Shown here: positions 17,253-25,768 of the stretch, piece after piece
How positions within the stretch are numbered: position 1 is the stretch's first letter
Layout of the letters: every line of letters starts with the position of its first letter
Assembly: GCF_031583065.1 (NCBI RefSeq)
Contig: NZ_CP134053.1
Coordinates: 7,977,001-8,041,000, forward strand
Length of the DNA: 64,000 nucleotides
Source: Streptomyces sp. CGMCC 4.7035
GTDB lineage: Bacteria; Actinomycetota; Actinomycetes; Streptomycetales; Streptomycetaceae
Reading direction: 5' to 3'
Program-made: the position numbers and the translations under genes
Notes under the pieces: model-generated
What the model saw: only the letters and a program-made list of their open reading frames with translations
Database searches by the model: none
Told to the model about the DNA's origin: nothing

Positions 17253-18218
17253 ATGGCCAAGAAGCGACCCCAGACCAAGGCCAAGCGCCCGCAGCTCAGC
17301 GACGCTGACATCCCGGTCGTCGGCGCCCGTGAGCCCTGCCCCTGCGGCAGCGGCCGCCGCTACAAGGCCTGTCACGGCCGGGCCGCCGCACACGCGGTGA
17401 CCGAGCTGGTGCAGCGCCCGTTCGAGGGGCTTCCCGGCGAGTGCGACTGGGTGGCGCTGCGCGAGCTGGTGCCGGCCGCGACCGCCGAGCTGAAGCTCAA
17501 GGACGACCTCCCCGAGGGCGTGCCGTCGGTCACGCTCGCCACGGTCCTGCCGATGGCGTGGCCGGCGCTGCGCCGCGACGACGGCTCGGTCCTGCTCGGC
17601 CTGCAGAACGACACGGCGTCGGGCGATATCAGCCGCGACCTCGCGGACACCCTCCAGCGCGCTCTCACCGCCGAACCCGGCACTCCGGTACAGGGCCGCC
17701 GCGCGCCCGCCGACGGCCCGCGGCTGCAGGAGCTGCTGGACCCCGAAGGCGTCTTCGAGCCGGTCGTGCACAGCGGCTTCGAGTTCTGGGTCCCGGACGC
17801 GGAGAACACGACGCCGGAGGTGGCCGCCTCCCTGGAGCGGGCCAACGCCGCCGCCATCCCCACCGTGAAGCTCCAGGGCGTGGACGCGGCCTACTGGTGC
17901 GAGACCCCCGAGAAGAACCATCTGCGGTGGGTCATGCCGCACCCCGAGGAGCAGCTTCTGGACGCTCTCGCGCGGCTGCACGCGGCAGGCCAGTCTGGCC
18001 TCGGCGAGGGCACGCGCCTGGTCGGCTCCTTCCGCGCGCACGGACTCACGGTGCCCGTCTGGGACCTGCCGAGCGAGATGAGCGCGGAGGATGTCGAGAA
18101 GCCGGCGGCCGAGTTCGGCGAGCGCCTCGCGGCCGCCCTGGGGTCGGACGCGCCACTCACCGCGGAGGAGCGGCGGGCGCGCGGCGGTCTGACCAACCGA
18201 CAGGTGACACTCAGCTGA
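17253..18218 (+). CDS. SEC-C zinc-motif protein (DUF5926-like)
   Basis: 321 residues. A lysine-rich start (MAKKRPQTKAKRPQLS) is followed by a SEC-C zinc knuckle at about residues 30-46 (CPCGSGRRYKACHG), the motif also found at the end of SecA. The rest (about 270 residues) is a conserved actinobacterial domain without assigned function, with VLLGLQNDTASGDISRDLADTL in its first half. It is cytoplasmic. The start is the first ATG after the tandem-repeat region; frames reading further back are shadows. The C-terminus (RARGGLTNRQVTLS) is typical of the family. The role is unknown; SEC-C implies protein or ribosome binding. Confidence 0.85.
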   Translation: MAKKRPQTKAKRPQLSDADIPVVGAREPCPCGSGRRYKACHGRAAAHAVTELVQRPFEGLPGECDWVALRELVPAATAELKLKDDLPEGVPSVTLATVLPMAWPALRRDDGSVLLGLQNDTASGDISRDLADTLQRALTAEPGTPVQGRRAPADGPRLQELLDPEGVFEPVVHSGFEFWVPDAENTTPEVAASLERANAAAIPTVKLQGVDAAYWCETPEKNHLRWVMPHPEEQLLDALARLHAAGQSGLGEGTRLVGSFRAHGLTVPVWDLPSEMSAEDVEKPAAEFGERLAAALGSDAPLTAEERRARGGLTNRQVTLS

Positions 18219-18299
18219 TCCACGTCCTTCGCCGGACCGACCGGTCGGTGGTCCAGGACTCTCCCGGTAGGTGACTCCTGTCACAACTCACGGTGGGGC

Positions 18300-18410
18300 C
18301 AGGTAAATCTGTGTCCGAATAGCCGAGATCGAATTTGCGAACAGCCGATCTCTTGTTACCGTTCCAGTAGCCCGGTTGCTGGTGCATCCCCCGTCGCCAG
18401 CAATCGGGCC
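18300..18410 (+). ncRNA. Candidate small RNA or structured 3' region
   Basis: Between the SEC-C gene and the convergent hypothetical gene there are two inverted repeats. One has arms GAGATCG / CGATCTC at 18325-18352; the other is a 12-bp stem at 18371-18408 (CCCGGTTGCTGG with CCAGCAATCGGG) followed by CCTTTCC. The second resembles a terminator. The stretch is less GC-rich than its surroundings and has no reading frame. This is structure-based only. Confidence 0.3.
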
Positions 18411-18474
18411 TTTCCATGTACACGTGCGTATACGACGCGGCGCACCGCATCAACTGCCCTGCGCGGCAGACGAG

Positions 18475-19074
18475 TTAGTACCCGATCGGCTCGTCGGCGT
18501 CACTTCCGGAGCGCAGCATCAGCGATCCGCTCCCGTCGCCCCGGGCGAACTCCGCGACCGCCGAGTACGCCCCCGCGCTTCCCGCCACGCGCTGCCGCGG
18601 CGTCTCACACGTTTCCGGGTCGTCCCCGGCGCCCACGGCACAGTGCATCTCCACGCCGCGTCCGCCGGGCCCCATGAAGCTCAGGTCGGAACTCAATTCC
18701 TGGCCGGTGGCATTGCGGTAGTAGGTCCGCGCCCAGGTGTCCCGCCCCTGCGTGAGAACGCAGGTCTGCGCCTCGAGGCCGTCGGGTGAGGAGAGTTCCG
18801 GGCCGCAGCGGGCGGCGGTGGCGCGGCCGAACCCCAGCACCGCGGAGCGGGAGGAGACCGGCCGCTTCGCGTCATCCTGCACCGACTTGTGGATCACGAC
18901 CGGGTCGGCTTCGCCCACCGGCCCGGCGGACGCCATGGCGAGCGGCAGGGCGGCCACGACCGCCACCAGACCCATGAGTGCGAGCAGACGGCCGCTACGA
19001 GGGTCGGACCACCCGCGGACCGGCGAGTCTTCCCCATGCTCCCGGTTCCCCTGCCCCACAGGACGAATCAGCAT
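18475..19074 (-). CDS. Hypothetical secreted or membrane-anchored protein
   Basis: 199 residues from the ATG at 19074. A polar start of 28 residues precedes one hydrophobic segment (LLALMGLVAVVAALPLAMASAG, about 29-50) that can be a late signal peptide or anchor. The remaining 150 residues would be outside the membrane and contain four Cys (RCGPEL, QTCVL, MHCAVG, ETCETP), enough for two disulfides. No family recognised. No clear ribosome site; a start closer to the hydrophobic segment is possible. It converges on the SEC-C gene. Confidence 0.6.
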   Translation of the reverse strand: MLIRPVGQGNREHGEDSPVRGWSDPRSGRLLALMGLVAVVAALPLAMASAGPVGEADPVVIHKSVQDDAKRPVSSRSAVLGFGRATAARCGPELSSPDGLEAQTCVLTQGRDTWARTYYRNATGQELSSDLSFMGPGGRGVEMHCAVGAGDDPETCETPRQRVAGSAGAYSAVAEFARGDGSGSLMLRSGSDADEPIGY

Positions 19075-19129
19075 GAGGGCGAAGATATCGGCCGATCACG
19101 GGCGCCCGGTTCGCCGCGCGCCCGACACC

Positions 19130-19795
19130 CTAGAACTCGGGTGCGCTCACACCCGTACGAGTGAGGGCCTCAACAACCGCGTCCACGACGGCCTCCACAT
19201 CGGGCACCCAGGGCGAGGCGGAGCCGGGCAACGGCGCCCGCTCCCAGCGGATCTCCCCGTGGCCGGTCTCGGACGGGGGGAGGGCCAGATAGCCGCCCTC
19301 GCCGTGGAAGCGCAGCGACCCGGGGACGAAGTCCTTGGCGTAGAGCAACTCACCCAGCTGCTCCATGGAGTACGGCGCCACGAGGATGGCCCAGCGGTGC
19401 GGTGCCGCCACAACCGGGCCGAGGCGCATGCCCGTACGGTCGAGCGCGGCGAGGGCGCGCGAAGCCGCGAGGGCGGGCAGGCTCACCGCGCAGGGCGCCG
19501 TGCCCCCGGTGGCCAGCACGATCGGCGCGGCCGGCCGGTTGGTCCACCACCAGCGCACCATGCGCTCGTCGGTGGTGGCCGCGAGCAGCCCGGGGTCGAA
19601 GGGGTGCGCGCCGGGCACCGTGCACTCCGGGTCGGGGCATCCGCAGCGGGCCCGCCCCTGCGGGTCCGGCGCCACACCCGGGAGAACCGGCCACTGCCAT
19701 TCGGTCGCGAAGGTCAGGGCCGCGCTGATCAACTCAGGCCTCCCGTCGTTCCGCCCGGACAGGAGCCTGCGTCGCCTTCCGAGGATCTCGCGCAT
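19130..19795 (-). CDS. PrimPol-family-like protein, probably without catalytic residues
   Basis: 221 residues, conserved in Streptomyces and usually labelled bifunctional DNA primase/polymerase because of an N-terminal match. The segment ALTFATEWQWPVLPGVAPDP with CGCPDPECTVPGAHPFDPG is typical of that family start. The DxD and SxH metal and nucleotide residues seen in the 8.9-kb PrimPol are not evident; CAVSLPALAASRAL and VVAAPHRWAILVAP stand in their places. I therefore doubt that it is an active polymerase. The ATG at 19795 has AAGGAA ten bases upstream. It is expressed away from the phosphatase gene across a long spacer. Confidence 0.65.
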   Translation of the reverse strand: MREILGRRRRLLSGRNDGRPELISAALTFATEWQWPVLPGVAPDPQGRARCGCPDPECTVPGAHPFDPGLLAATTDERMVRWWWTNRPAAPIVLATGGTAPCAVSLPALAASRALAALDRTGMRLGPVVAAPHRWAILVAPYSMEQLGELLYAKDFVPGSLRFHGEGGYLALPPSETGHGEIRWERAPLPGSASPWVPDVEAVVDAVVEALTRTGVSAPEF

Positions 19796-20394
19796 GAGCG
19801 CTCGTTCCTTTCCGTTGCACGCCTGGCAACACCGAGGGCCACATCACACCATGTGTCGATCACTTAACTGTGCGTACCTACTGGCGCATCACACCCCTGT
19901 CTTGGACAAGGGGAACCCCTATGGGCCGAGCGTTGGCTGCGTCCGCGTCCATACTGCGCCCATCACAAGCATGGGCATGGCGCGGGGTGGCGGCGCCTGG
20001 CGATTTGCCGTCCCGCTCTTACTCGCCGCCTCCACCACGGGAGGATGGGGCTCGATCGTCGGTGGTTAAGACGCCCGGGTCCGGCGCCAGGTTCCGGGCG
20101 GCTCCCAACCACCCCTGGCCTTCACCGAGTACGTACCCATCACGACCGCTGTGACGCTCTGTCGAGCAAGGCCAGTCGACCGCAATAGGGCGATACCCGA
20201 GGCTGTTTTGAGCCAACTTTGCTTTTCCACAAGAGAGTAGGAATGCCACACGGACACCAGGAATCCCAGCAGGACAATGCTGGACATCCCCTCACGAGTG
20301 CGTGTACATGTGGAGACACTGCTAGCGGCGCAGAATGACATGGGGGTTTTGCGATGCTATTGAGCAATACGCGCCGGTCCGAAAGCCGGACGCC
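19796..20394. other. 600-base spacer, less GC-rich, no supported gene
   Basis: The spacer separates divergent genes. A 31-codon frame at 20243-20338 ends in an ATGA overlap with a possible upstream start of the phosphatase, but its third-position GC is low and I do not call it. The stretch is large enough for long regulatory leaders or a small RNA. I see no clear hairpin terminator. Confidence 0.4.
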
Positions 20395-21795
20395 ATGAAC
20401 GCCGCTCACCCTCCGAAAGTGGCTGGAATCGATTCAACGGTTCCCGCGCCCGCACACACTGTCGCGCCGACGTCCACCGACACGGGTGCCCCTTCGGCCA
20501 CCTCAGCCACCCCCGTCGGCCCGGGAGCCCTCCTCCAGGACCGGCTCGCCAGCTGGGTATCCGATCTCACGACCCTCCACGAACTCACCGAACGCCTGGC
20601 CCGCACGGGCTCACTCACCGAAGCACTCCAGGAACTGCTGCGCGCCGGAGCCGCCCTCGTGGGCGCCCGGCGCGGTCTCGTCGTACTGGAACCGCACGAC
20701 GGCCTCGGCCCCGACACCACGATCGGCCTGGGCCTGGCCCGCGCCGACCTCGGGCACATCGAGACCGTGCCGCGCAGCTCCATGTCGTACGGCAGGATCC
20801 TCGAAGGACTGCCGGGCGGCGAGCGTGAGATCGCCCAGCCCGACCTGTTCTCCGAGGACGGGCTCGATCCCCGCCACCGCGAGGTGGCCGCCCGGCTCGG
20901 CTACGCCGCGAGCTACGCACTCCCCCTGTCCACCGACGCCGCGGGCCGCCTCGGCGCCGCCGTGTGGCTCTACGACGAACCGGCCGAACCGGGCGAGCGC
21001 CGGCGCCATCTCGCCGGCCTGTACGCGCGCTACGCGACCGAGCACCTTGCACGGCTGGTCGAAATGGAGCGCACGCGCGCGTGCATGACGACGATCGCCG
21101 AGGAGCTGCTCCCCTCCCGGCTGCCCCGGGTCGCGGGCGTCCAGCTCGCGGCGCGACGCCGCACCGGTCCGCGCGGGGGCGGCGACTGGTACGACGCGCT
21201 GCCCCTGCCCGACGCGGCGCTCGGCCTCGCGGTCGGGTCGGTGACCGGGTCGGGGCCCAGCGCGGTCGCCGCGATGGGCCGGCTGCGGGCCTCCCTGCGC
21301 GCATACGCCGTGATGGAGGGCGAGGACCCGGTCGCCGTCCTGTCCGACCTGGAGCTGTTGCTGAGGCTCACCGAGCCCGCCCGTTCGGCCACCGCTCTGT
21401 TCGCCTACTGCGAGCCCACGCTGCGCAAGCTCACGCTCGCCGGGGCCGGGCACAGCCCGCCGCTGGTGATCGGCCCGCGGCGCACCGAGTTCGTGGAGAC
21501 CTCACTGTCGGCGCCCCTCGGGATGCTGGCCTGCTGGGAGGCGCCCAGCATCGAAGTGACCACGGAGCCCGGCGAGACCGTGTTGCTCTACACCGACGGG
21601 CTGCTGCACCGCACCGGTGACCCCATGGACCGCGCCTTCGCCCGGCTGCACGCGGTGGCCGCGAGCGTGCCACGGCCGGTGCGCACCGACCCGGGAGCGG
21701 TCGCCGACCACATTCTTCGGAGCATGCTGCCGGACGGCCTCGACCAGGCGGAGAGCACGGAGGACGTGGTGCTGCTGGCAGCCCGCTTCGAGTGA
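20395..21795 (+). CDS. GAF-domain PP2C (SpoIIE-type) serine/threonine phosphatase
   Basis: 466 residues from the ATG at 20395. A disordered Thr/Ala/Pro-rich start is followed by a GAF sensor domain (about 50-215, LTERLARTGSLTEALQELLRAGAALVGARRGLVVLE). A PP2C phosphatase domain comes next (about 230-465) with RTGPRGGGDWYDALPLPD, LAVGSVTGSGPSAVAAMGRLRA and AGAGHSPPLVI. The GDVxGxG metal motif reads GSVTGSG here, so a usual metal-binding Asp is replaced by Ser; LLYTDGLLHRT retains the later Asp. Such phosphatases normally dephosphorylate anti-anti-sigma factors opposed by RsbW-like kinases, two of which lie within 6 kb. An upstream ATG at 20335 is possible. Confidence 0.82.
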   Translation: MNAAHPPKVAGIDSTVPAPAHTVAPTSTDTGAPSATSATPVGPGALLQDRLASWVSDLTTLHELTERLARTGSLTEALQELLRAGAALVGARRGLVVLEPHDGLGPDTTIGLGLARADLGHIETVPRSSMSYGRILEGLPGGEREIAQPDLFSEDGLDPRHREVAARLGYAASYALPLSTDAAGRLGAAVWLYDEPAEPGERRRHLAGLYARYATEHLARLVEMERTRACMTTIAEELLPSRLPRVAGVQLAARRRTGPRGGGDWYDALPLPDAALGLAVGSVTGSGPSAVAAMGRLRASLRAYAVMEGEDPVAVLSDLELLLRLTEPARSATALFAYCEPTLRKLTLAGAGHSPPLVIGPRRTEFVETSLSAPLGMLACWEAPSIEVTTEPGETVLLYTDGLLHRTGDPMDRAFARLHAVAASVPRPVRTDPGAVADHILRSMLPDGLDQAESTEDVVLLAARFE

Positions 21796-21894
21796 GGGCA
21801 CGGCCGCCTTCGGTAACAGGTCCTCCGGCCCTGGGCCCCTTCCGTACGACCGTACGATGGAGGAGGCCCAGCGCCGTACCAAGGAGGAAAAGCC

Positions 21895-23355
21895 GTGGCG
21901 GAGGAACTCTCGGAGACCCCGGAGACCACCGAAGAAGAAGAGGCGATCAAGCAGCGCAAGAACGGCCTGTACCCGGGCGTGTCCGACGAGCTGGCCGAGA
22001 ACATGAAGTCCGGCTGGGCCGACACCGAACTGCGCGACCTGCAGCCGATCGCCCAGGCCGCCGAGACCGCCGCCCGCCGCGCCGCGCTCTCCGCGCGCTT
22101 CCCGGGCGAGCGTCTGGTGATCCCCGCGGGCAACCTGAAGACCCGCTCGAACGACACCGAGTACCCCTTCCGCGCCTCCGTCGAGTACGCGTACCTCACC
22201 GGCAACCAGACCGAGGACGGTGTCCTGGTCCTGGAGCCGAACGCGGACGGCCACAAGGCGACGATCTACCTGCTGCCCCGCTCCAACCGTGAGGACGGCG
22301 AGTTCTGGCTCTCCGGCCAGGGCGAGCTGTGGGTCGGCCGCCGCCACTCGCTCGCCGAGGCGGAGCAGCTGTACGGCATCCCGGCCTCGGACGTGCGCAA
22401 GCTGCCGGAGCAGCTGAAGGAGGCCACCGGCCCGGTCCGCGTCGTACGCGGCTACGACGCCGGCATCGAGGCCGCGCTGCACGACAAGGTGACCGCCGAG
22501 CGGGACGAGGAACTGCGCGTCTTCCTCTCCGAGGCGCGTCTGATCAAGGACGAGTTCGAGATCGGCGAGCTGCAGAAGGCCGTCGACTCGACCGCGCGCG
22601 GCTTCGAGGACGTGGTGAAGGTCCTCGACAAGGCCGAGGCGACGTCCGAGCGCTACATCGAGGGAACGTTCTTCCTCCGCGCGCGCGTGGAGGGCAACGA
22701 CGTCGGCTACGGCTCCATCTGCGCGGCGGGCCCGCACGCGTGCACGCTGCACTGGGTGCGCAACGACGGCCAGGTCCGCTCCGGCGACCTGCTGCTGCTG
22801 GACGCGGGCGTGGAGACGCACACGTACTACACCGCCGACGTCACCCGCACGCTGCCGATCGACGGCACGTTCAGCGAGATCCAGAAGAAGATCTACGACG
22901 CGGTGTACGAGGCCCAGGAGGCCGGCATCGCGGCGGTGAAGCCGGGCGCCAAGTACCGCGACTTCCACGACGCCGCACAGCGCGTGCTCGCCGAGAAGCT
23001 GGTCGAGTGGGGCCTGGTCGAGGGCCCGGTGGAGCGCGTTCTGGAGCTGGGTCTGCAGCGCCGCTGGACCCTGCACGGCACGGGCCACATGCTCGGCATG
23101 GACGTCCACGACTGCGCGGCCGCGCGCACGGAGACGTACGTCGACAGCACGCTGGAGCCGGGCATGGTTCTCACGGTGGAGCCGGGCCTGTACTTCCAGG
23201 CGGACGATCTGACCGTCCCCGTGGAGTACCGCGGCATCGGCGTCCGCATCGAGGACGACATCCTGGTCACGGAGGACGGCAACCGGAACCTGAGCGCTGC
23301 GCTGCCTCGGCGGTCGGACGAGGTCGAGGCGTGGATGGCTTCGCTGAAGGGCTGA
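21895..23355 (+). CDS. pepP: Xaa-Pro aminopeptidase (aminopeptidase P)
   Basis: 486 residues starting with GTG, with AGGAGG seven bases upstream. It has an N-terminal AMP-N domain (about 45-190) and a C-terminal pita-bread metallopeptidase domain. The five metal ligands are visible: LLLDAGVETHTYYTADVTRT (two Asp), HGTGHMLGMDVHD (His), VEPGLYF (Glu) and RIEDDILVTEDG (Glu). It removes the N-terminal residue of peptides that have proline second and is cytoplasmic. The Glu-rich start (ETPETTEEEEAIKQRKNG) is typical of Streptomyces forms. A strong terminator follows. Confidence 0.94.
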   Translation: MAEELSETPETTEEEEAIKQRKNGLYPGVSDELAENMKSGWADTELRDLQPIAQAAETAARRAALSARFPGERLVIPAGNLKTRSNDTEYPFRASVEYAYLTGNQTEDGVLVLEPNADGHKATIYLLPRSNREDGEFWLSGQGELWVGRRHSLAEAEQLYGIPASDVRKLPEQLKEATGPVRVVRGYDAGIEAALHDKVTAERDEELRVFLSEARLIKDEFEIGELQKAVDSTARGFEDVVKVLDKAEATSERYIEGTFFLRARVEGNDVGYGSICAAGPHACTLHWVRNDGQVRSGDLLLLDAGVETHTYYTADVTRTLPIDGTFSEIQKKIYDAVYEAQEAGIAAVKPGAKYRDFHDAAQRVLAEKLVEWGLVEGPVERVLELGLQRRWTLHGTGHMLGMDVHDCAAARTETYVDSTLEPGMVLTVEPGLYFQADDLTVPVEYRGIGVRIEDDILVTEDGNRNLSAALPRRSDEVEAWMASLKG

Positions 23356-23366
23356 CGTGAGACTGA

Positions 23367-23392
23367 TGGCCGGGCACTGAGGTGCCCGGCCA
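23367..23392 (+). terminator. Terminator after pepP
   Basis: A perfect 11-bp stem TGGCCGGGCAC/GTGCCCGGCCA around TGAG, followed by TTCGTCT, starts 11 bases after the stop codon. Confidence 0.8.
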
Positions 23393-23508
23393 TTCGTCTG
23401 CCGGTGGTCGGTGGCCGGTCGCGCCCACGCGGCGGAGCCGCATGGTGTCGCTGTCCCGCGCCTCTCAGGACTCCTCGCCGAGTGCCGTCCGACGGCACGG
23501 TGAGGGTG

Positions 23509-23546
23509 CGGGCACCCTGGTCGAGGGTGCGGGCACCCGGGTCGCG
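23509..23546. repeat. Two direct copies of a palindromic 18-bp unit
   Basis: GAGGGTGCGGGCACCC followed by T/G and GGTC occurs twice in succession in the spacer after pepP. Each copy contains the inverted repeat GGGTGCGGGCACCC. Confidence 0.55.
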
Positions 23547-23676
23547 TCGCTGCCCTCAGCGGCAACCGCGAGTGGCGACGGTGCTCCACGCGCGCGTGCG
23601 CCGCGTTTCGCCCTGCGGACCGGTCGACCTGCGCCCGGCAGCCGGGACCGTCGACGCGTTCCCGGCGACGGCCTGA

Positions 23677-24549
23677 CTACGGGTGCTGCATGCGGGAGTT
23701 CGACGACCGGTCCCGGGCTCCCGAACTCACCGGCACCGGCACCGGCAGGGAGTCCACGAACAGCGCGCCCGCGAGCAACGCCCCACTCCCCCGCGGGCTC
23801 CAGCCACGGTCCTGGAGGTCGGCGTCCAGCTCGGCCAGGGCCCGGCGCCCGGCCTCCGACGCCGTCCCGCCGGCCTCCAGCACGCCGCGTGCCCCGGCCT
23901 GCACCTGGCGCAGGCCGAGCGGACCAGCCGTGTGCAGCAACTCCGTGTCCTGCAGCGTGGACATGACGGTCAGCAGCGCGTCGAGCCGGGCCTGCGGCTC
24001 CGGTGTCCCGGCGGAGCGTGCCGCGCCGAGCGCGTCCAACGCCCGGCGTACGTGAGGCAAGCCGGCGCGCGCTTCTCCTCGCGCGCCGGCCGCCCCGTAC
24101 TTGGCCGAGACCGACGACCCCCGGGAGGGCCGCCGCGGCACCCCGCGGTCCTGGTACGCCGCGATCCGCTTGGCGGCGGCCGCGACCTCGGCGCCCTTGG
24201 CCGCGGGCTCCAGCGCGACCCCCGCGACCAGCAGACCGAGTACCCACAGAGCGCCGCGGTGGCCCCCGCCGGCGAGCCCGACGGAGTGCTCGGTGGACCG
24301 TCCGATCGCGCCTAGTTCGGCGCGGAGTTCCGGCGTCGCCGCGCCGGTGCGGCGGGCGGCCGCCGCCATCGCCGCGAGGCCGGGCTCCAACGCCTTGGCC
24401 GACCAGCGCAGGGCGCGGTGGTCCCGCCGGGTGGCACGGGCACCGAGATCGCGCGGGTCGGGCAGGCCGGGCTTGGGGGCCAGTTCCAGCTGCCGGATCA
24501 GCGCGGCCACGGCGGCCTGCGCCAGCGCGTCGTCCTCGCGGCTGCTCAT
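23677..24549 (-). CDS. CitG/MdcB-like triphosphoribosyl-dephospho-CoA synthase family protein
   Basis: 290 residues. The family makes the prosthetic group precursor of citrate lyase or malonate decarboxylase acyl-carrier subunits from ATP and dephospho-CoA. Visible signatures are ELAPKPGLPDPRDLGARATRRDH (usually TPKPGLVD), AGGGHRGALWVLGLLVAG (usually NTHKGAIF) and RGWSPRGSGALLAGALFVDSL (usually SPGGSADLLA). Several usual residues are altered: HK is HR, and the Asp of GGSAD is absent. No citrate lyase or malonate decarboxylase genes are nearby, so the target is unknown. It starts ten bases after the dioxygenase stop and is probably co-transcribed with it. Confidence 0.78.
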   Translation of the reverse strand: MSSREDDALAQAAVAALIRQLELAPKPGLPDPRDLGARATRRDHRALRWSAKALEPGLAAMAAAARRTGAATPELRAELGAIGRSTEHSVGLAGGGHRGALWVLGLLVAGVALEPAAKGAEVAAAAKRIAAYQDRGVPRRPSRGSSVSAKYGAAGARGEARAGLPHVRRALDALGAARSAGTPEPQARLDALLTVMSTLQDTELLHTAGPLGLRQVQAGARGVLEAGGTASEAGRRALAELDADLQDRGWSPRGSGALLAGALFVDSLPVPVPVSSGARDRSSNSRMQHP

Positions 24550-24558
24550 CGGGCGGCC

Positions 24559-25554
24559 TTACGAGGACGCCGAGGAGGACGCCGACGCCGACGGGGCCGG
24601 GCTGTCACTCGGGGCGCCGCTCGGGGGCGTACCCGTCGGGGCCCCGCTCGGCGGCGGACCCGTCGGGGCGTCGCTGGGCGCACCGCTCGGGGGCGTGCCC
24701 CCACCGCCGCTGCCCGCGCCGGTGTTCTCGGCGTCGGGGTCGATGCCGAGCGTGATGAAGCCCTTGTAGCCCTTGGACGGGTCGCTCTTGTGGACGGGCT
24801 TGAGCGTCAGCAGACCGCTGGAGGCGCCGCCGCCGCCGTAGACCATGTCGTCGTCGAGCTCGGTGTAGGTGCCGCTGTGCTTCGAGTACGGCTCCAGGGC
24901 GAAGATCTGCTCGGCGATGTCGTCGTCGAAGAAGAACTGGCCGGTGTAGTTGACCTTGCCGCCCTCGTAGGTGCCGTCCTCCTTCTCACCGCCGGTGTGC
25001 ACCTTGACGTGGATGTGGCAGGTGCGCGGGGTGTACCAGCCGGGGAAGATCGTCTCGAACTTGACGACCCCGTTGGCGTTGGCGATCTGGTAACCGCGCA
25101 GGTACGTCTGGTCGTTGGCGGTCGAGCCGTCCTCGCTCTCGGCGGGCGCGGAGCCGCCGGGGTTGGCGGTGGTGTAGCCGGAGTAGTAGCCCCAGGCGTC
25201 GCAGTGCCAGATCTCGACGGCCGCGCCGGCGACCGGGTTGCAGGACTCGGTGGTGTCCTGGACGGTGATCCGCAGGGTGAGCGGGACACCGCTCTTGCCC
25301 TCGGTGATGTCCTTCCGCACGAGGGCGCCGTCCAGGTAGTACGGCCCCTCGGTGACGCTCGACATCAGCACGCACTGCCCGCCGCTGGTCGACGTGGCCG
25401 TGGCGGACGCGGCCTCGGCGTCGGTGGTGGTGGTCTCGTCGGCGAACGCGGCCTGGTATCCGGCGACCGCGAGCCCGCCGGCCGCGACGGTTCCGCCGGT
25501 CACCGCGAGGGCGCGGCGCCGGGTGATCGAGGTGTCTCTGTGGGTTCCAGTCAT
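24559..25554 (-). CDS. Tat-exported intradiol ring-cleavage dioxygenase
   Basis: 331 residues from the ATG at 25554 (MTGTHRDTSITRRRALAVTGG). The twin-arginine signal is followed by a hydrophobic stretch to about residue 37. The dioxygenase core (about 60-270) has the non-heme Fe(III) ligand segments EGPYYLDG, GYYSGY and GWYTPRTCHIHVKV, giving two Tyr and two His. Such enzymes cleave catechols between the hydroxyls; secreted relatives in Streptomyces act on lignin-derived catechols. After the core comes a 50-residue tail of Gly/Ser/Pro/Ala repeats (PPSGAPSDAPTGPPPSGAP), with no binding domain recognised. The longer frame to 25740 extends over the tandem repeat and is not used. Confidence 0.88.
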   Translation of the reverse strand: MTGTHRDTSITRRRALAVTGGTVAAGGLAVAGYQAAFADETTTTDAEAASATATSTSGGQCVLMSSVTEGPYYLDGALVRKDITEGKSGVPLTLRITVQDTTESCNPVAGAAVEIWHCDAWGYYSGYTTANPGGSAPAESEDGSTANDQTYLRGYQIANANGVVKFETIFPGWYTPRTCHIHVKVHTGGEKEDGTYEGGKVNYTGQFFFDDDIAEQIFALEPYSKHSGTYTELDDDMVYGGGGASSGLLTLKPVHKSDPSKGYKGFITLGIDPDAENTGAGSGGGGTPPSGAPSDAPTGPPPSGAPTGTPPSGAPSDSPAPSASASSSASS

Positions 25555-25640
25555 GAACCGGAAGCTAGGGACGCCGCCCGTCAACGACGTGGGGCAGGGC
25601 TGTGGAGGGCCTGAGAATTCTGAGAAACCTGAACTCCTGA

Positions 25641-25747
25641 CGCCACGCCCGGCCGATGCCCGGCCACCAACCGAAGCCGCACCCCGGCCGATGTCCGGCC
25701 AACAACTGACGCCGCACCGCGGCCGATGCGCGGCCACCAACGGCCAC
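25641..25747. repeat. Three tandem copies of a 35-37-bp dyad repeat
   Basis: Units at 25641-25677, 25678-25712 and 25713-25747 each carry the dyad CCGGCC-GATG-nCCGGCC (or CGCGGCC in the third) followed by A/CCAAC. In the first and third units the arms covary (CCCGGCC...CCCGGCC versus GCGGCC...GCGGCC), so each unit stays symmetrical. They lie between the dioxygenase gene start and the end of the ATPase gene. Confidence 0.75.
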
Positions 25748-25768
25748 CCGAGGTCGCTGCTCCGCCGA

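Noticed and set aside
20243-20338. A 31-codon frame ending in an ATGA overlap with a possible start of the PP2C gene
   Set aside because: Third codon positions are not GC-rich, the ribosome site is weak and the peptide has no recognisable pattern.
21502-23589. Very long antisense frames, for example 695 codons opposite pepP and 774 codons opposite the copper genes
   Set aside because: High-GC DNA gives long antisense frames. Their translations are rich in Arg, Gly, Ala and Pro or show no family pattern, and the sense frames encode clear enzymes.
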